Shown here one piece after another: positions 33,256 through 41,023 of a DNA stretch of 64,000 nt. Below the pieces are notes generated by a model, which saw only the letters and a program-made list of their open reading frames with translations, searched no databases and had not been told where the DNA came from. A program made the translations under genes and the position numbers. Source of the DNA: Salinisphaera dokdonensis (GTDB taxonomy: Bacteria; Pseudomonadota; Gammaproteobacteria; Nevskiales; Salinisphaeraceae); the NCBI RefSeq assembly GCF_040361215.1, contig NZ_APND01000001.1, forward strand, positions 682,001 through 746,000, written 5' to 3'. Numbering within the stretch: the first letter of the stretch is position 1; every line of letters begins with the position of its first letter.

Positions 33256-34404
33256 TCAATCGCGGGCGATCAGCCAGTCGGCCATCTCACGCCAGGTCTC
33301 GGTCATCGCCGTCTCGCTGGAGACGATGCCGACATGCCCGCTCTTGAGCGTGCGACAGATGACATCACGGCTGGACACATAGCGCAGCATCGCCTGGCTG
33401 CATTCGGTGGTGACGATCACGTCGTGGCGGCCGGTGATATTGAGAATCGGCGCCGACACGGTCGACAGATCGGCTGGCGGGTGCGGCATCGGCAGCTTAC
33501 CGTGACCCAGCACGTCGTCGATCCAGAGATAGTCGATGAAGTCCTGCACCACGCCGCCCGGGTAGGCGACCATGCCGTCGAGGAAAGCCGAATTGGTTGC
33601 ATGACCGCTGACATAGTCCTCGTCGTGTAGGTTGGCGACGAGATTGGCATAGCTTTTCACCGCCGCCATCGGGCTCGTCAGCTTGAACACCAGCGAGTTC
33701 AGCCGCCCCGGCGAACGCAGCAGCGCAGCCGGCAGGCGGTGTGCGGTCAGGCCCGTGAAGCGTTTTACCCAGCGAGCGTGTTTGGCCAGCGTCTTGTAGC
33801 GCTCACCGAGCACGCCGTTGTCGTGGTAGTCGACCGGCGCGCCGACCAGCACCAGATTGGCAATATCGCCGCCCGCGATCGCGGCCTGGCAGAGGCTGAA
33901 CAAGCCGCCGAAGCTCCAGCCGTGCAGGCTGAGCTCGCGCTTGCCGCTGTGTGCGCGCACCTGCTCCAGCGCTTTCGGTAGCAGGCCGGCGAAATAGCTG
34001 GCGAGATCGAGCTTGTCCTGCGCGCGGGTCGGCGTGCCCCAGTCGACGAGATAGAGCTCGAAGCCGCGGGCACGCAGATAGCGCACAAGGCTGCGCTCGG
34101 GAAACAGATCGTAGACCAGCATGTTCACCGCCAGCGGCGGCACGATCACCAGCGGCGTGCGCTGACTTGTCCTTGCGACCGGCACGACGCTGCCGTCCGC
34201 CATCTCGATCTCATTTTCAGCCAGCGGCGGGTAATAACGCAGCGAGACAGGACCGTCCTGATGGATGACCTCGTAAGACGTCCGACCGGCCCGAACCAGC
34301 GTTTCCGGATCGAACAGACGCTGGCGCGCGTGGCCGAGCCGTGCCTGATTACGCTTGAACTGACGGCCGACGAAATCGCGGGTGGCAACGAGCGACGATG
34401 ACAT
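33256..34404 (-). CDS. alpha/beta hydrolase related to PHA synthase (PhaC) but with Ser nucleophile
   Basis: This is a 382-residue protein. The core matches class III PhaC-like proteins: PLVIVPPLAVNMLVYDLFPERSLVRYLRARGFELYLVDWGTP, then the nucleophile elbow HGWSFGG, the acid in NITGRHDVIV and the base in KSGHVGIVSS. The elbow has Ser164 where PHA synthases need Cys, so it is more likely a hydrolase, esterase or depolymerase than a polymerase. The start at 34404 gives the family's usual N terminus; the frame runs on upstream to 34485. There is no PhaE, phasin or phaAB nearby. Confidence 0.8.
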   Translation of the reverse strand: MSSSLVATRDFVGRQFKRNQARLGHARQRLFDPETLVRAGRTSYEVIHQDGPVSLRYYPPLAENEIEMADGSVVPVARTSQRTPLVIVPPLAVNMLVYDLFPERSLVRYLRARGFELYLVDWGTPTRAQDKLDLASYFAGLLPKALEQVRAHSGKRELSLHGWSFGGLFSLCQAAIAGGDIANLVLVGAPVDYHDNGVLGERYKTLAKHARWVKRFTGLTAHRLPAALLRSPGRLNSLVFKLTSPMAAVKSYANLVANLHDEDYVSGHATNSAFLDGMVAYPGGVVQDFIDYLWIDDVLGHGKLPMPHPPADLSTVSAPILNITGRHDVIVTTECSQAMLRYVSSRDVICRTLKSGHVGIVSSETAMTETWREMADWLIARD

Positions 34405-34554
34405 GCGCGGCAATTTCCGAATGCAAACGAGGCCGCATTCTAATTCGTTTTGCTGCGCTGCAACAGAATAACACTGCAAGCGCACGGTAATCGGTGTTTG
34501 AAATGCCGCTGATGCAAACCAATCTTCAACATACAGCTATTCAATGAGGCAGTT

Positions 34555-35613
34555 ATGCAATACCGGCTTCTCGGCAACAGCGGACTCAAGGTCTCGCAAC
34601 TCACCCTGGGCACCATGACCTTCGGCGGCGAAGGGTTCATGTCCAAAGTCGGCAACACCGACGTCGACGACGCCCGCCGGCTGATCGACACGGCCATCGA
34701 CCACGGCGTGAACATCTTCGATACCGCCAATATGTACTCGGGCGGGCTGTCTGAAGAGATCCTGGCCAAGGCCCTGGGCGACAAGCGTAACGATGTGCTA
34801 CTCGCCACCAAGGTGCGTTTCCCGATGGGCGAGGGACCCAACGAGGGCGGCCTGTCGCGGCTGCATATCCGGGAGCAGGTCGAGGCCAGCCTCAAGCGGC
34901 TGAATACCGACCATATTGATCTCTACCAGCTGCATATGTGGGACGGCCAGACGCCGCTGGAAGAGACGTTGCAGACGCTCGACACCCTCGTCGGACACGG
35001 CAAGATCCGCTATTACGGCATCTCCAACTTCTCGGCCTGGCAGGCGATGAAGGTGATGCAGGTCTGCGAACGCCACGGCTTCACCAAGCCGATCAGCCAG
35101 CAGATCCACTACACCGCGCATACCCGCGATGCGGAGTACGAGCTCATGCCCATGGCCCACGATCAGGGCCTGGGCACAATGATCTGGAGCCCGCTGGCCG
35201 GCGGCCTGCTGTCCGGCAAGTATCGTCGCGACCAAGACCAGCCCGAAGGCACGCGCTTCGCGGACGGCTGGGATGAACCGCCGATCCACGACGAGAAGCG
35301 CCTGTTCGACATCATCGAGACCCTGGTCGAAGTCGGCGAAGCCCACGGCGTTTCCGCCGCGCAGGTCGCACTGGCCTGGATCACGGGCCGCCAGGGCGTG
35401 ACCACGGCCGTCATCGGTGCGCGCAAGCAGCATCAGCTCGAAGACAACCTCGCCGCCGCTGATCTGGAGCTGAGCAACAACGAGATCGAACGGATCGAGC
35501 AAGTCAGCCGCCCGCCGCTGCTCTATCCCTACTGGCATCAGCGCAAGACCGTGGCCGACCGCTTCGGCCCGGCCGACATGGTGCTGCACGCGGCCCATCT
35601 CGCTGACGCCTGA
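34555..35613 (+). CDS. aldo/keto reductase
   Basis: This is a 352-residue (alpha/beta)8 oxidoreductase. The family signatures are present: TLGTMTFGGEGF, the catalytic Asp-Tyr-Lys area FDTANMYSGGLSEE and LATKVRF, the HIDLYQLHMWD strand, and the C-terminal cofactor site VIGARKQHQLEDNLAAADLEL. It is NADPH-dependent with an unknown carbonyl substrate. It is monocistronic, closed by a strong terminator at 35637-35663. Confidence 0.92.
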   Translation: MQYRLLGNSGLKVSQLTLGTMTFGGEGFMSKVGNTDVDDARRLIDTAIDHGVNIFDTANMYSGGLSEEILAKALGDKRNDVLLATKVRFPMGEGPNEGGLSRLHIREQVEASLKRLNTDHIDLYQLHMWDGQTPLEETLQTLDTLVGHGKIRYYGISNFSAWQAMKVMQVCERHGFTKPISQQIHYTAHTRDAEYELMPMAHDQGLGTMIWSPLAGGLLSGKYRRDQDQPEGTRFADGWDEPPIHDEKRLFDIIETLVEVGEAHGVSAAQVALAWITGRQGVTTAVIGARKQHQLEDNLAAADLELSNNEIERIEQVSRPPLLYPYWHQRKTVADRFGPADMVLHAAHLADA

Positions 35614-35636
35614 TCGGGGCTTCTGTCTTCCCGTCC

Positions 35637-35663
35637 AAGGCGCCGCTTTTGCGGCGCCTTTTT
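35637..35663 (+). terminator. intrinsic terminator of the aldo/keto reductase gene
   Basis: A perfect 8-bp stem (GGCGCCGC at 35639-35646, GCGGCGCC at 35651-35658) with a TTTT loop is followed by five T. Confidence 0.9.
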
Positions 35664-35710
35664 CATGTCCGCGATCTGTGTGCAGAGCGGAACATGCGAC
35701 CCTGTAGGCC

Positions 35711-36547
35711 ATGATCGATCTGCATGCCCATTCCACCTGCTCCGACGGACGCCTGACGCCGGCCGAACTGGTCGCCCGCGCGGCCGAGGCCGGGGTGAAG
35801 ACCTTCGCGCTGACCGATCACGACACGATCGACGGCCTGGCCGAAGCGCGCACAGCAGCCGACACCCACGGCATGCGTTTCATCAACGGCGTCGAACTCT
35901 CGGTGACCTGGCAGCGTCGTACGCTGCATGTGGTCGGTCTCGCTTTCGATAGTCAGGACAGCCAGCTAGCCGACGGCCTCGCCACGCTGCAGCAGGCACG
36001 CCGCGATCGCGCCATACGGATCGCGGCCAAGGTCGAAAAACTTGGCGTTGCCGATGCGCTCGGTCGCGCCCAGGCAATGGCCGGGGACGGCCAGATCACC
36101 CGCCCGCATTTTGCCCGGCTGCTGATCGAGGACGGCATCTGCCGCGACAACAACCAGGCGTTCAAGAAACATCTGCGCCCGGGCCGCGACGCCCATGCCG
36201 CCATCGAGTGGACATCGCTAGATGAGGCGATCACCTGGCTACACGGCGCCGGCGGCATGGCCGTACTCGCCCACCCGTTCGGCTATGGTTTTTCCGGCGC
36301 CTGGCGCCAGCGCGCGATCGCGGCCTTTGCCGAGGCCGGCGGCGACGGACTGGAGATCTGTACCGGCACCACCGATCGGCAGAAGGAAATCACCGCCGCG
36401 CGCGATGCGTACCAGCACGACCTGGCCGGATCGGTAGGCTCCGACTTCCACGCGCCCGAACAGTTCTGGCTCGCCCTAGGACGCCTGCGGACACTGCCGG
36501 GCGACATGCGTGCCGTCTGGGACGACCCGCGGTTCGGCAACCCCTGA
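35711..36547 (+). CDS. rnm: PHP-domain phosphoesterase (RNase AM / YciV-like)
   Basis: This is a 278-residue metal-dependent PHP hydrolase: DLHAHSTCSDGRLTP (metal ligands His6, His8, Asp13), LTDHDTIDGL, GVELSV, and later AVLAHPFGYGFSGA and GSDFHAP. This order and length match TrpH/YciV, now known as RNase AM and 3',5'-nucleoside bisphosphate phosphatase. In many Gammaproteobacteria it sits near trp or sua5 genes, which is not seen here. It is followed by a putative outer-membrane protein gene. Confidence 0.88.
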   Translation: MIDLHAHSTCSDGRLTPAELVARAAEAGVKTFALTDHDTIDGLAEARTAADTHGMRFINGVELSVTWQRRTLHVVGLAFDSQDSQLADGLATLQQARRDRAIRIAAKVEKLGVADALGRAQAMAGDGQITRPHFARLLIEDGICRDNNQAFKKHLRPGRDAHAAIEWTSLDEAITWLHGAGGMAVLAHPFGYGFSGAWRQRAIAAFAEAGGDGLEICTGTTDRQKEITAARDAYQHDLAGSVGSDFHAPEQFWLALGRLRTLPGDMRAVWDDPRFGNP

Positions 36548-36615
36548 CCGCACTGCGTTGCGCCAACACTTGCCGGCGCGCACTATGCAGGCTGGGGAGA
36601 ACCAACAAGAAAAAC

Positions 36616-37410
36616 ATGGCGAATACCATCAGCACGCGCCGTGCAGCGCGGACGCTGGGCGCTGTCGTCTGGCTGGCCGCTGCGGGTGCTGCGACGGCAG
36701 ATGTCGGCCCGGATGACGAGATCTATTCGCCGCAGGTCGAGGCCGGCGAACTCGAGGCCGAGATCCGCTACTACGATCTCGGCGACAACGACACCAACAA
36801 CACCCACGAAACCCGGATCGAGATCGGCTACAGCCCCACCGATTTCTGGCGCGCCAGCGTATCGCCCGTACTCGTGAACGGCGCACGCTCGGCCACCCAT
36901 CTGCACCAGATCCAGATCGAGAACGTGTTCGCCCTGCCCGGCGACGGCACCGGATTATGGCCCGATATTGGCCTGTTCCTGTCCTACGAGATAGGCACCA
37001 TCGACGACGCCGAGGACGAGCTGGTCATCGGGCCTGTGCTAGAGAAAGAGCTGGGGCGATGGCTGCTCAGCGCCAATGTCTTTGTAGACCGCGCCATGGT
37101 GCACGAACCCGACGTCGGCCTGAGCTATGGCTGGCAGGCACGCTGGACGCCACCGGCCGGGCCGTTCGATCTGGGCGTGCAAGGCTTCGGCGAGCACGAA
37201 TTCCTTGCCGAGGATGACGAGGACGATTCAGCCTATCCCCACGCGCCGCGCTATGCGCCCGGTCATCGCGCCGGCCCCGCGCTGTTCGCCGGCATGGATA
37301 TCGGCGACGAATCGCGCTTGAACTGGCAGCTCGCCCTGCTGTTCGGCCTCGACGACGACGCGGCCGATCACACGCTGCGTCTCGCTATCGAGTACGAAAT
37401 CGAGGGCTGA
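36616..37410 (+). CDS. putative beta-barrel outer-membrane or periplasmic protein
   Basis: This is a 264-residue protein with a signal peptide (about residues 1-29, ending ATAD). The rest is rich in alternating polar and hydrophobic strands (LEAEIRYYDLGDN, THETRIEIGYSPTDFWRASVSPVLVN, GRWLLSANVFVDRAM, NWQLALLFGLDD, TLRLAIEYEIEG), which suggests a small beta barrel. It is acidic (EDDEDDSAYP in a loop). I do not recognise a characterised family. It is convergent with the nitrate operon and ends 19 bases from it. Confidence 0.7.
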   Translation: MANTISTRRAARTLGAVVWLAAAGAATADVGPDDEIYSPQVEAGELEAEIRYYDLGDNDTNNTHETRIEIGYSPTDFWRASVSPVLVNGARSATHLHQIQIENVFALPGDGTGLWPDIGLFLSYEIGTIDDAEDELVIGPVLEKELGRWLLSANVFVDRAMVHEPDVGLSYGWQARWTPPAGPFDLGVQGFGEHEFLAEDDEDDSAYPHAPRYAPGHRAGPALFAGMDIGDESRLNWQLALLFGLDDDAADHTLRLAIEYEIEG

Positions 37411-37429
37411 CCTGCCGACTGAACTCGGC

Positions 37430-38989
37430 TCAGTAGACGTCGCGCAGATAGCGGTGCTCGGCTGAAAGCGTTTCGACGTAGCGCCCGGCCTCGGCTTCGC
37501 TCAGCCCGCCCTGCTCGGCCACGATATCGTGCAGCGCGGCGTCCACATCCTTGGCCATGCGCTCGGCGTCGCCACAGATATAGATCACCGCCCCGGCTTC
37601 CAGCCAGGCCCAGAATTCGCGCGCCTGTTCGCGCATCCGGTTCTGCACATAAACCTTGTCTTCCTGGTCGCGGGAAAAGGCCAGCGTCAGACGGCTGATC
37701 AGGCCGCTGTCACGCCAGCTTTCCAGCTGCTCACGGTAGATATGGTCCTTCGCACTTTCCGGGTTGCCGAAGAACAGCCAGTTGCGTCCGGAGTCGCCGC
37801 GCGCCTCACGCTCCTGCAGAAAAGCGATGAACGGCGCGATGCCGGTACCGGGGCCGATCATGATCGCCGGGTGATCGGGATCGGCGTTCACCCGAAATTC
37901 GTCCGAACGCTGAATATAGACCGGCACCTCGCCGTTGCGAGACAACCGCTTGGCAAGGAACGTCGACGCCACGCCCTTGTAGCCGCGGCCGTAGACCGCG
38001 GTCTTCACCACCGCCACGGTGGTATGAATCTCGTTCGGATGCTTGCGCGATGAGGAGGCGATTGAATACAGCCGCGGCTGCAGCGGGCCGAGTTCGTCGA
38101 CCAGCTTCTGCACGTCGGGCCGCGCGCTCGGGTAGACCCGCAGCAGCTCGAGCAGGCTCTGCCCTTCCTCGGCGCCACGCTCGGCCAGCAGCCGCAGATC
38201 CTCGGCCTCTTCGGCATCGCCCGCGGAGTCGGCCAGCAGCGCGATCACCTCGTCGCTGGGCTTGGTGATATCGACTTCCTTGAGCAGCACCTGGCGCAGC
38301 AGCCGATTCTCGCCGCTCGGCGCCTTGACCTTCTCTCCACCGGAGGCATCGATATCGGCAAGAATCGCATCCACGGTACGCGGATCGTTCTCGGGGAAGA
38401 TCCCCATCGAGTCGCCGGCCTCGTATTCGATGCCCGAGTCGCCTAGATCGATCTCGACATGGCGCGTGTCCTTGGTCGAGCCATCGGCGTTGAGCGGCGT
38501 GCTCGACTTGAGCCTGGCCATATAGGGATTGTCGCGGGTGCCTAGCGGGCCTTTCTTCTTTGGCTTGGGTTCCAGCTTCGGCTCGGCCTCTACGGCCGGC
38601 TTGTCGGCCTGGTGCTCCGCGACCAGTTCCTTGAGCTTGCGCTCGGTCTCCTTGGCGCCGGGCACGCAGCGGTTCAGATCCTCGCCTTCAAAAGCGATCG
38701 CCTCTGCATAGGTCTTACAGAGATAGCCGCACTGGCCGCAATCCAGCTGCGCCATCGCGGCCATGAGCTGTCGCGCGTGGGGCTTGCCCTCAGCCAACTC
38801 CATGCGTTCGTTTATATCCATGCCCGGGTCGTGCCAGGGGAAGGATTCCTTGGCCTCGCCACCGCCCTGCTCGGCGCCGCCAAGCGAACCTTCCCAGCCG
38901 GCCAGCGCGGCGATCAGCCCATTGAGCCATTCGCGCTGCTCGTTCGGAAACGGCGCGTCCTCGGGAATCAGGTCGACTTGTGTGGGCAT
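37430..38989 (-). CDS. Fe-S/FNR-type flavoprotein, likely electron donor for nitrite reductase
   Basis: This is a 519-residue protein with an unusual layout. Residues about 75-115 hold a Cys-rich Fe-S segment (LDCGQCGYLCKTYAEAIAFEG ... NRCVPGAKE) like PF04060. A Lys/Pro linker follows, then the FAD and NAD(P)H domains of the CysJ/cytochrome-P450-reductase type: LQPRLYSIASS for FAD, GPGTGIAPFIAFLQER and YICGDAERMAKDVDAAL for NADPH, and a terminal aromatic residue (Tyr). The flavodoxin (FMN) domain of CysJ is absent. As the last gene of the nitrate operon, 68 bases after nitrite reductase, it probably feeds NADPH electrons through the Fe-S centre to that enzyme. The start at 38989 has GAGG upstream. 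Confidence 0.83.
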   Translation of the reverse strand: MPTQVDLIPEDAPFPNEQREWLNGLIAALAGWEGSLGGAEQGGGEAKESFPWHDPGMDINERMELAEGKPHARQLMAAMAQLDCGQCGYLCKTYAEAIAFEGEDLNRCVPGAKETERKLKELVAEHQADKPAVEAEPKLEPKPKKKGPLGTRDNPYMARLKSSTPLNADGSTKDTRHVEIDLGDSGIEYEAGDSMGIFPENDPRTVDAILADIDASGGEKVKAPSGENRLLRQVLLKEVDITKPSDEVIALLADSAGDAEEAEDLRLLAERGAEEGQSLLELLRVYPSARPDVQKLVDELGPLQPRLYSIASSSRKHPNEIHTTVAVVKTAVYGRGYKGVASTFLAKRLSRNGEVPVYIQRSDEFRVNADPDHPAIMIGPGTGIAPFIAFLQEREARGDSGRNWLFFGNPESAKDHIYREQLESWRDSGLISRLTLAFSRDQEDKVYVQNRMREQAREFWAWLEAGAVIYICGDAERMAKDVDAALHDIVAEQGGLSEAEAGRYVETLSAEHRYLRDVY

Positions 38990-39057
38990 GTGGTTACCTC
39001 GTTTTTTGTCACGAGAAAAAGTGCTTTTAGTCCGCAAATGGACGGATCCCGCCTGTA

Positions 39058-40974
39058 TCAGCCGGCGTTTTCCTTATCCGGCGCACGGTTGTATTCGGCC
39101 TGTGCGGCCTCGTCGCGTTCGGTCTTGACCTCTTCGGGGGTGTCCGCCTCGGCCTCGGCTTTGGAATAGGCTTTTTCCACGGATTCGCGCTGGGCGGCTG
39201 CCGCCTTCTCAGAACGTGCCGCGAGCCGCTGCTTGAGCTCGTCGATATCCTGGCGCCGGGCATAGGCGACAAACCGTTCGCCGTCATGCCGCTCCTCCAG
39301 ATACAGGCCAAGCAGGTTCTCGAGATAGGCGTTCAGGTGGACGACCGGAATCGATGTCGCCAGCTCGCGGGCGATGCCTTCCTCGTCCTCGTAGCCGCCC
39401 CCGATATAGACATGGAAACCGTCCACCTGATCGGCCTCTTCCGGATCGTCTGCGTCCGGGTCGACCACGCGCGCGCCGAGCAGGCCGATATCGCCGACAT
39501 AGTGCTGGGCACAGGAGTTCGGGCAGCCGGTCATATGGATATTCAGCGGCTCGTCGAGCTCAAGCTTTTCCTCGATATGGTCGACGAGCTTGAGCGCGTT
39601 GCCCTTGGTCTCGGCATTGGCGAACTTGCAGCCGAAACTGCCCGTGCAGGCCACCATGCCGGTACGCGCCGGGCTGGCGTTGACATGCAAGCCGAGCTTC
39701 TCGATACCGGCCACCAGCGTTTTCATGTCCGACTTCTTCACGTTGCCGAGCACGAGGTTCTGCCACACGGTCGTGCGCATCTTCGCGTCAGCATAGCGAT
39801 CGGCCAGATCGGCCAGGCCATGCATCTGCGGGATGGTCAGGCGGCCGACCGGCAGCACGATGCCGACGTATTGCTTGTCGTCGACCTGGTCGTGGACACC
39901 GACATGTCCGGCCTTGTCCACCGGCGCGCGTTTCTCGCAGCGCGACAGCGGGTAGCGGCGCAGCGTGAACGGCAGCTGTTTTTGCACCTCGCGCATGAAC
40001 TTGTCGAAGCCCCAGCGATCGAGCACGTATTTCAGGCGTGCCTTCTCGCGGCTGGTGCGGTCGCCGTTGGCGAGAAAGACGTGCAGCACGGCATGGGCGA
40101 CCGCCACGCATTCCTCCGGCTTGAGCATGACGCCGGTATCGCGCGCGAAGTCCTTGTGGCCGGTAATACCGCCGAGGCCCATGCGGAAATACGGCCGCCG
40201 CGGCAGCGGCCCATCGGCCTTGGGCAGCACCGCCGAGAAGCCGATATCGTTCGTGCCTTCCAGCGCGCTGATGCGTCCGCCGCCATCGAAGGCGATATTG
40301 AACTTGCGCGGCAGGCCGTACAGCTCGCGGTGATTGATGATGTGATGATGCATCTGGCGGCAGTACGGCGTGACGTCGATCAACTCGTCCGGATCGATGC
40401 CGGCCAGCGGGCTGCCAGTGATGTTGCGGACGTTGTCGCCTCCGGAGCCCTGTACGACGATGCCGACATCGGTCAGGCCGGTCAGTACATGCACCGGATC
40501 CTTCGGCCCGATCTCGCGGATCTGCAGATTGGCACGGGTGGTGACATGCGTATAGCCGCCACCGTAGGTCTCGGCCAGATCGGCGATCGCGCGGAACTGG
40601 TGCGACGAGAAGATGCCGCCCGGCATGCGCAGCCGGCACATGTAGCTGTCCTGATTGGGCGCGACATAGAAAATGCCGCGGCCCTTCATCAGGAATACGT
40701 CGTCGCCCTTCGGGTATTCGCCCAGACTGGCCAGCTGGACCATCTCGTTCCACATGTCGTTGGGATTGAGATCGGCCTTCGCGGCCTCCTGGCTGGTGAG
40801 CTCGCCGCCCATGGCCTGGGCGCGGATTCGTGCCTGGGTATGGAAATCATCTGGGCGCAGCCGCTTGCCGGTGGTCAGCCCGGTCATGCCGGGCACGCCG
40901 CGGGCGATATGCAGCCCGGCCGTCACGCCCTTGAGATAGCGTTCCTGGCTGTCGTCGAAATCCTGTGTGCTCAT
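39058..40974 (-). CDS. nirA: siroheme nitrite (sulfite) reductase, NirA-type
   Basis: This is a 638-residue single-chain siroheme enzyme. Two ferredoxin-like halves are visible (VTTRANLQIREI; GRLTIPQMHGLADLADRYADAKMRTTVWQNLVL). The [4Fe-4S]-siroheme cysteines are in ACTGSFGCKFANAETKG and TGCPNSCAQHYVGDIGLLG. A C-terminal Ala/Glu-rich tail is extra. By context in a nitrate operon it should reduce nitrite to ammonium with six electrons; sulfite reductase activity is the alternative. It has no NirB-type NADH domain, so it needs an external donor, most simply the flavoprotein just downstream. The start at 40974 matches the family. Confidence 0.88.
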   Translation of the reverse strand: MSTQDFDDSQERYLKGVTAGLHIARGVPGMTGLTTGKRLRPDDFHTQARIRAQAMGGELTSQEAAKADLNPNDMWNEMVQLASLGEYPKGDDVFLMKGRGIFYVAPNQDSYMCRLRMPGGIFSSHQFRAIADLAETYGGGYTHVTTRANLQIREIGPKDPVHVLTGLTDVGIVVQGSGGDNVRNITGSPLAGIDPDELIDVTPYCRQMHHHIINHRELYGLPRKFNIAFDGGGRISALEGTNDIGFSAVLPKADGPLPRRPYFRMGLGGITGHKDFARDTGVMLKPEECVAVAHAVLHVFLANGDRTSREKARLKYVLDRWGFDKFMREVQKQLPFTLRRYPLSRCEKRAPVDKAGHVGVHDQVDDKQYVGIVLPVGRLTIPQMHGLADLADRYADAKMRTTVWQNLVLGNVKKSDMKTLVAGIEKLGLHVNASPARTGMVACTGSFGCKFANAETKGNALKLVDHIEEKLELDEPLNIHMTGCPNSCAQHYVGDIGLLGARVVDPDADDPEEADQVDGFHVYIGGGYEDEEGIARELATSIPVVHLNAYLENLLGLYLEERHDGERFVAYARRQDIDELKQRLAARSEKAAAAQRESVEKAYSKAEAEADTPEEVKTERDEAAQAEYNRAPDKENAG

Positions 40975-41023
40975 GGTGTATCGATCTGTGTTGTCGAACC
41001 GTTGTCGATGAAATCGGGATGGA

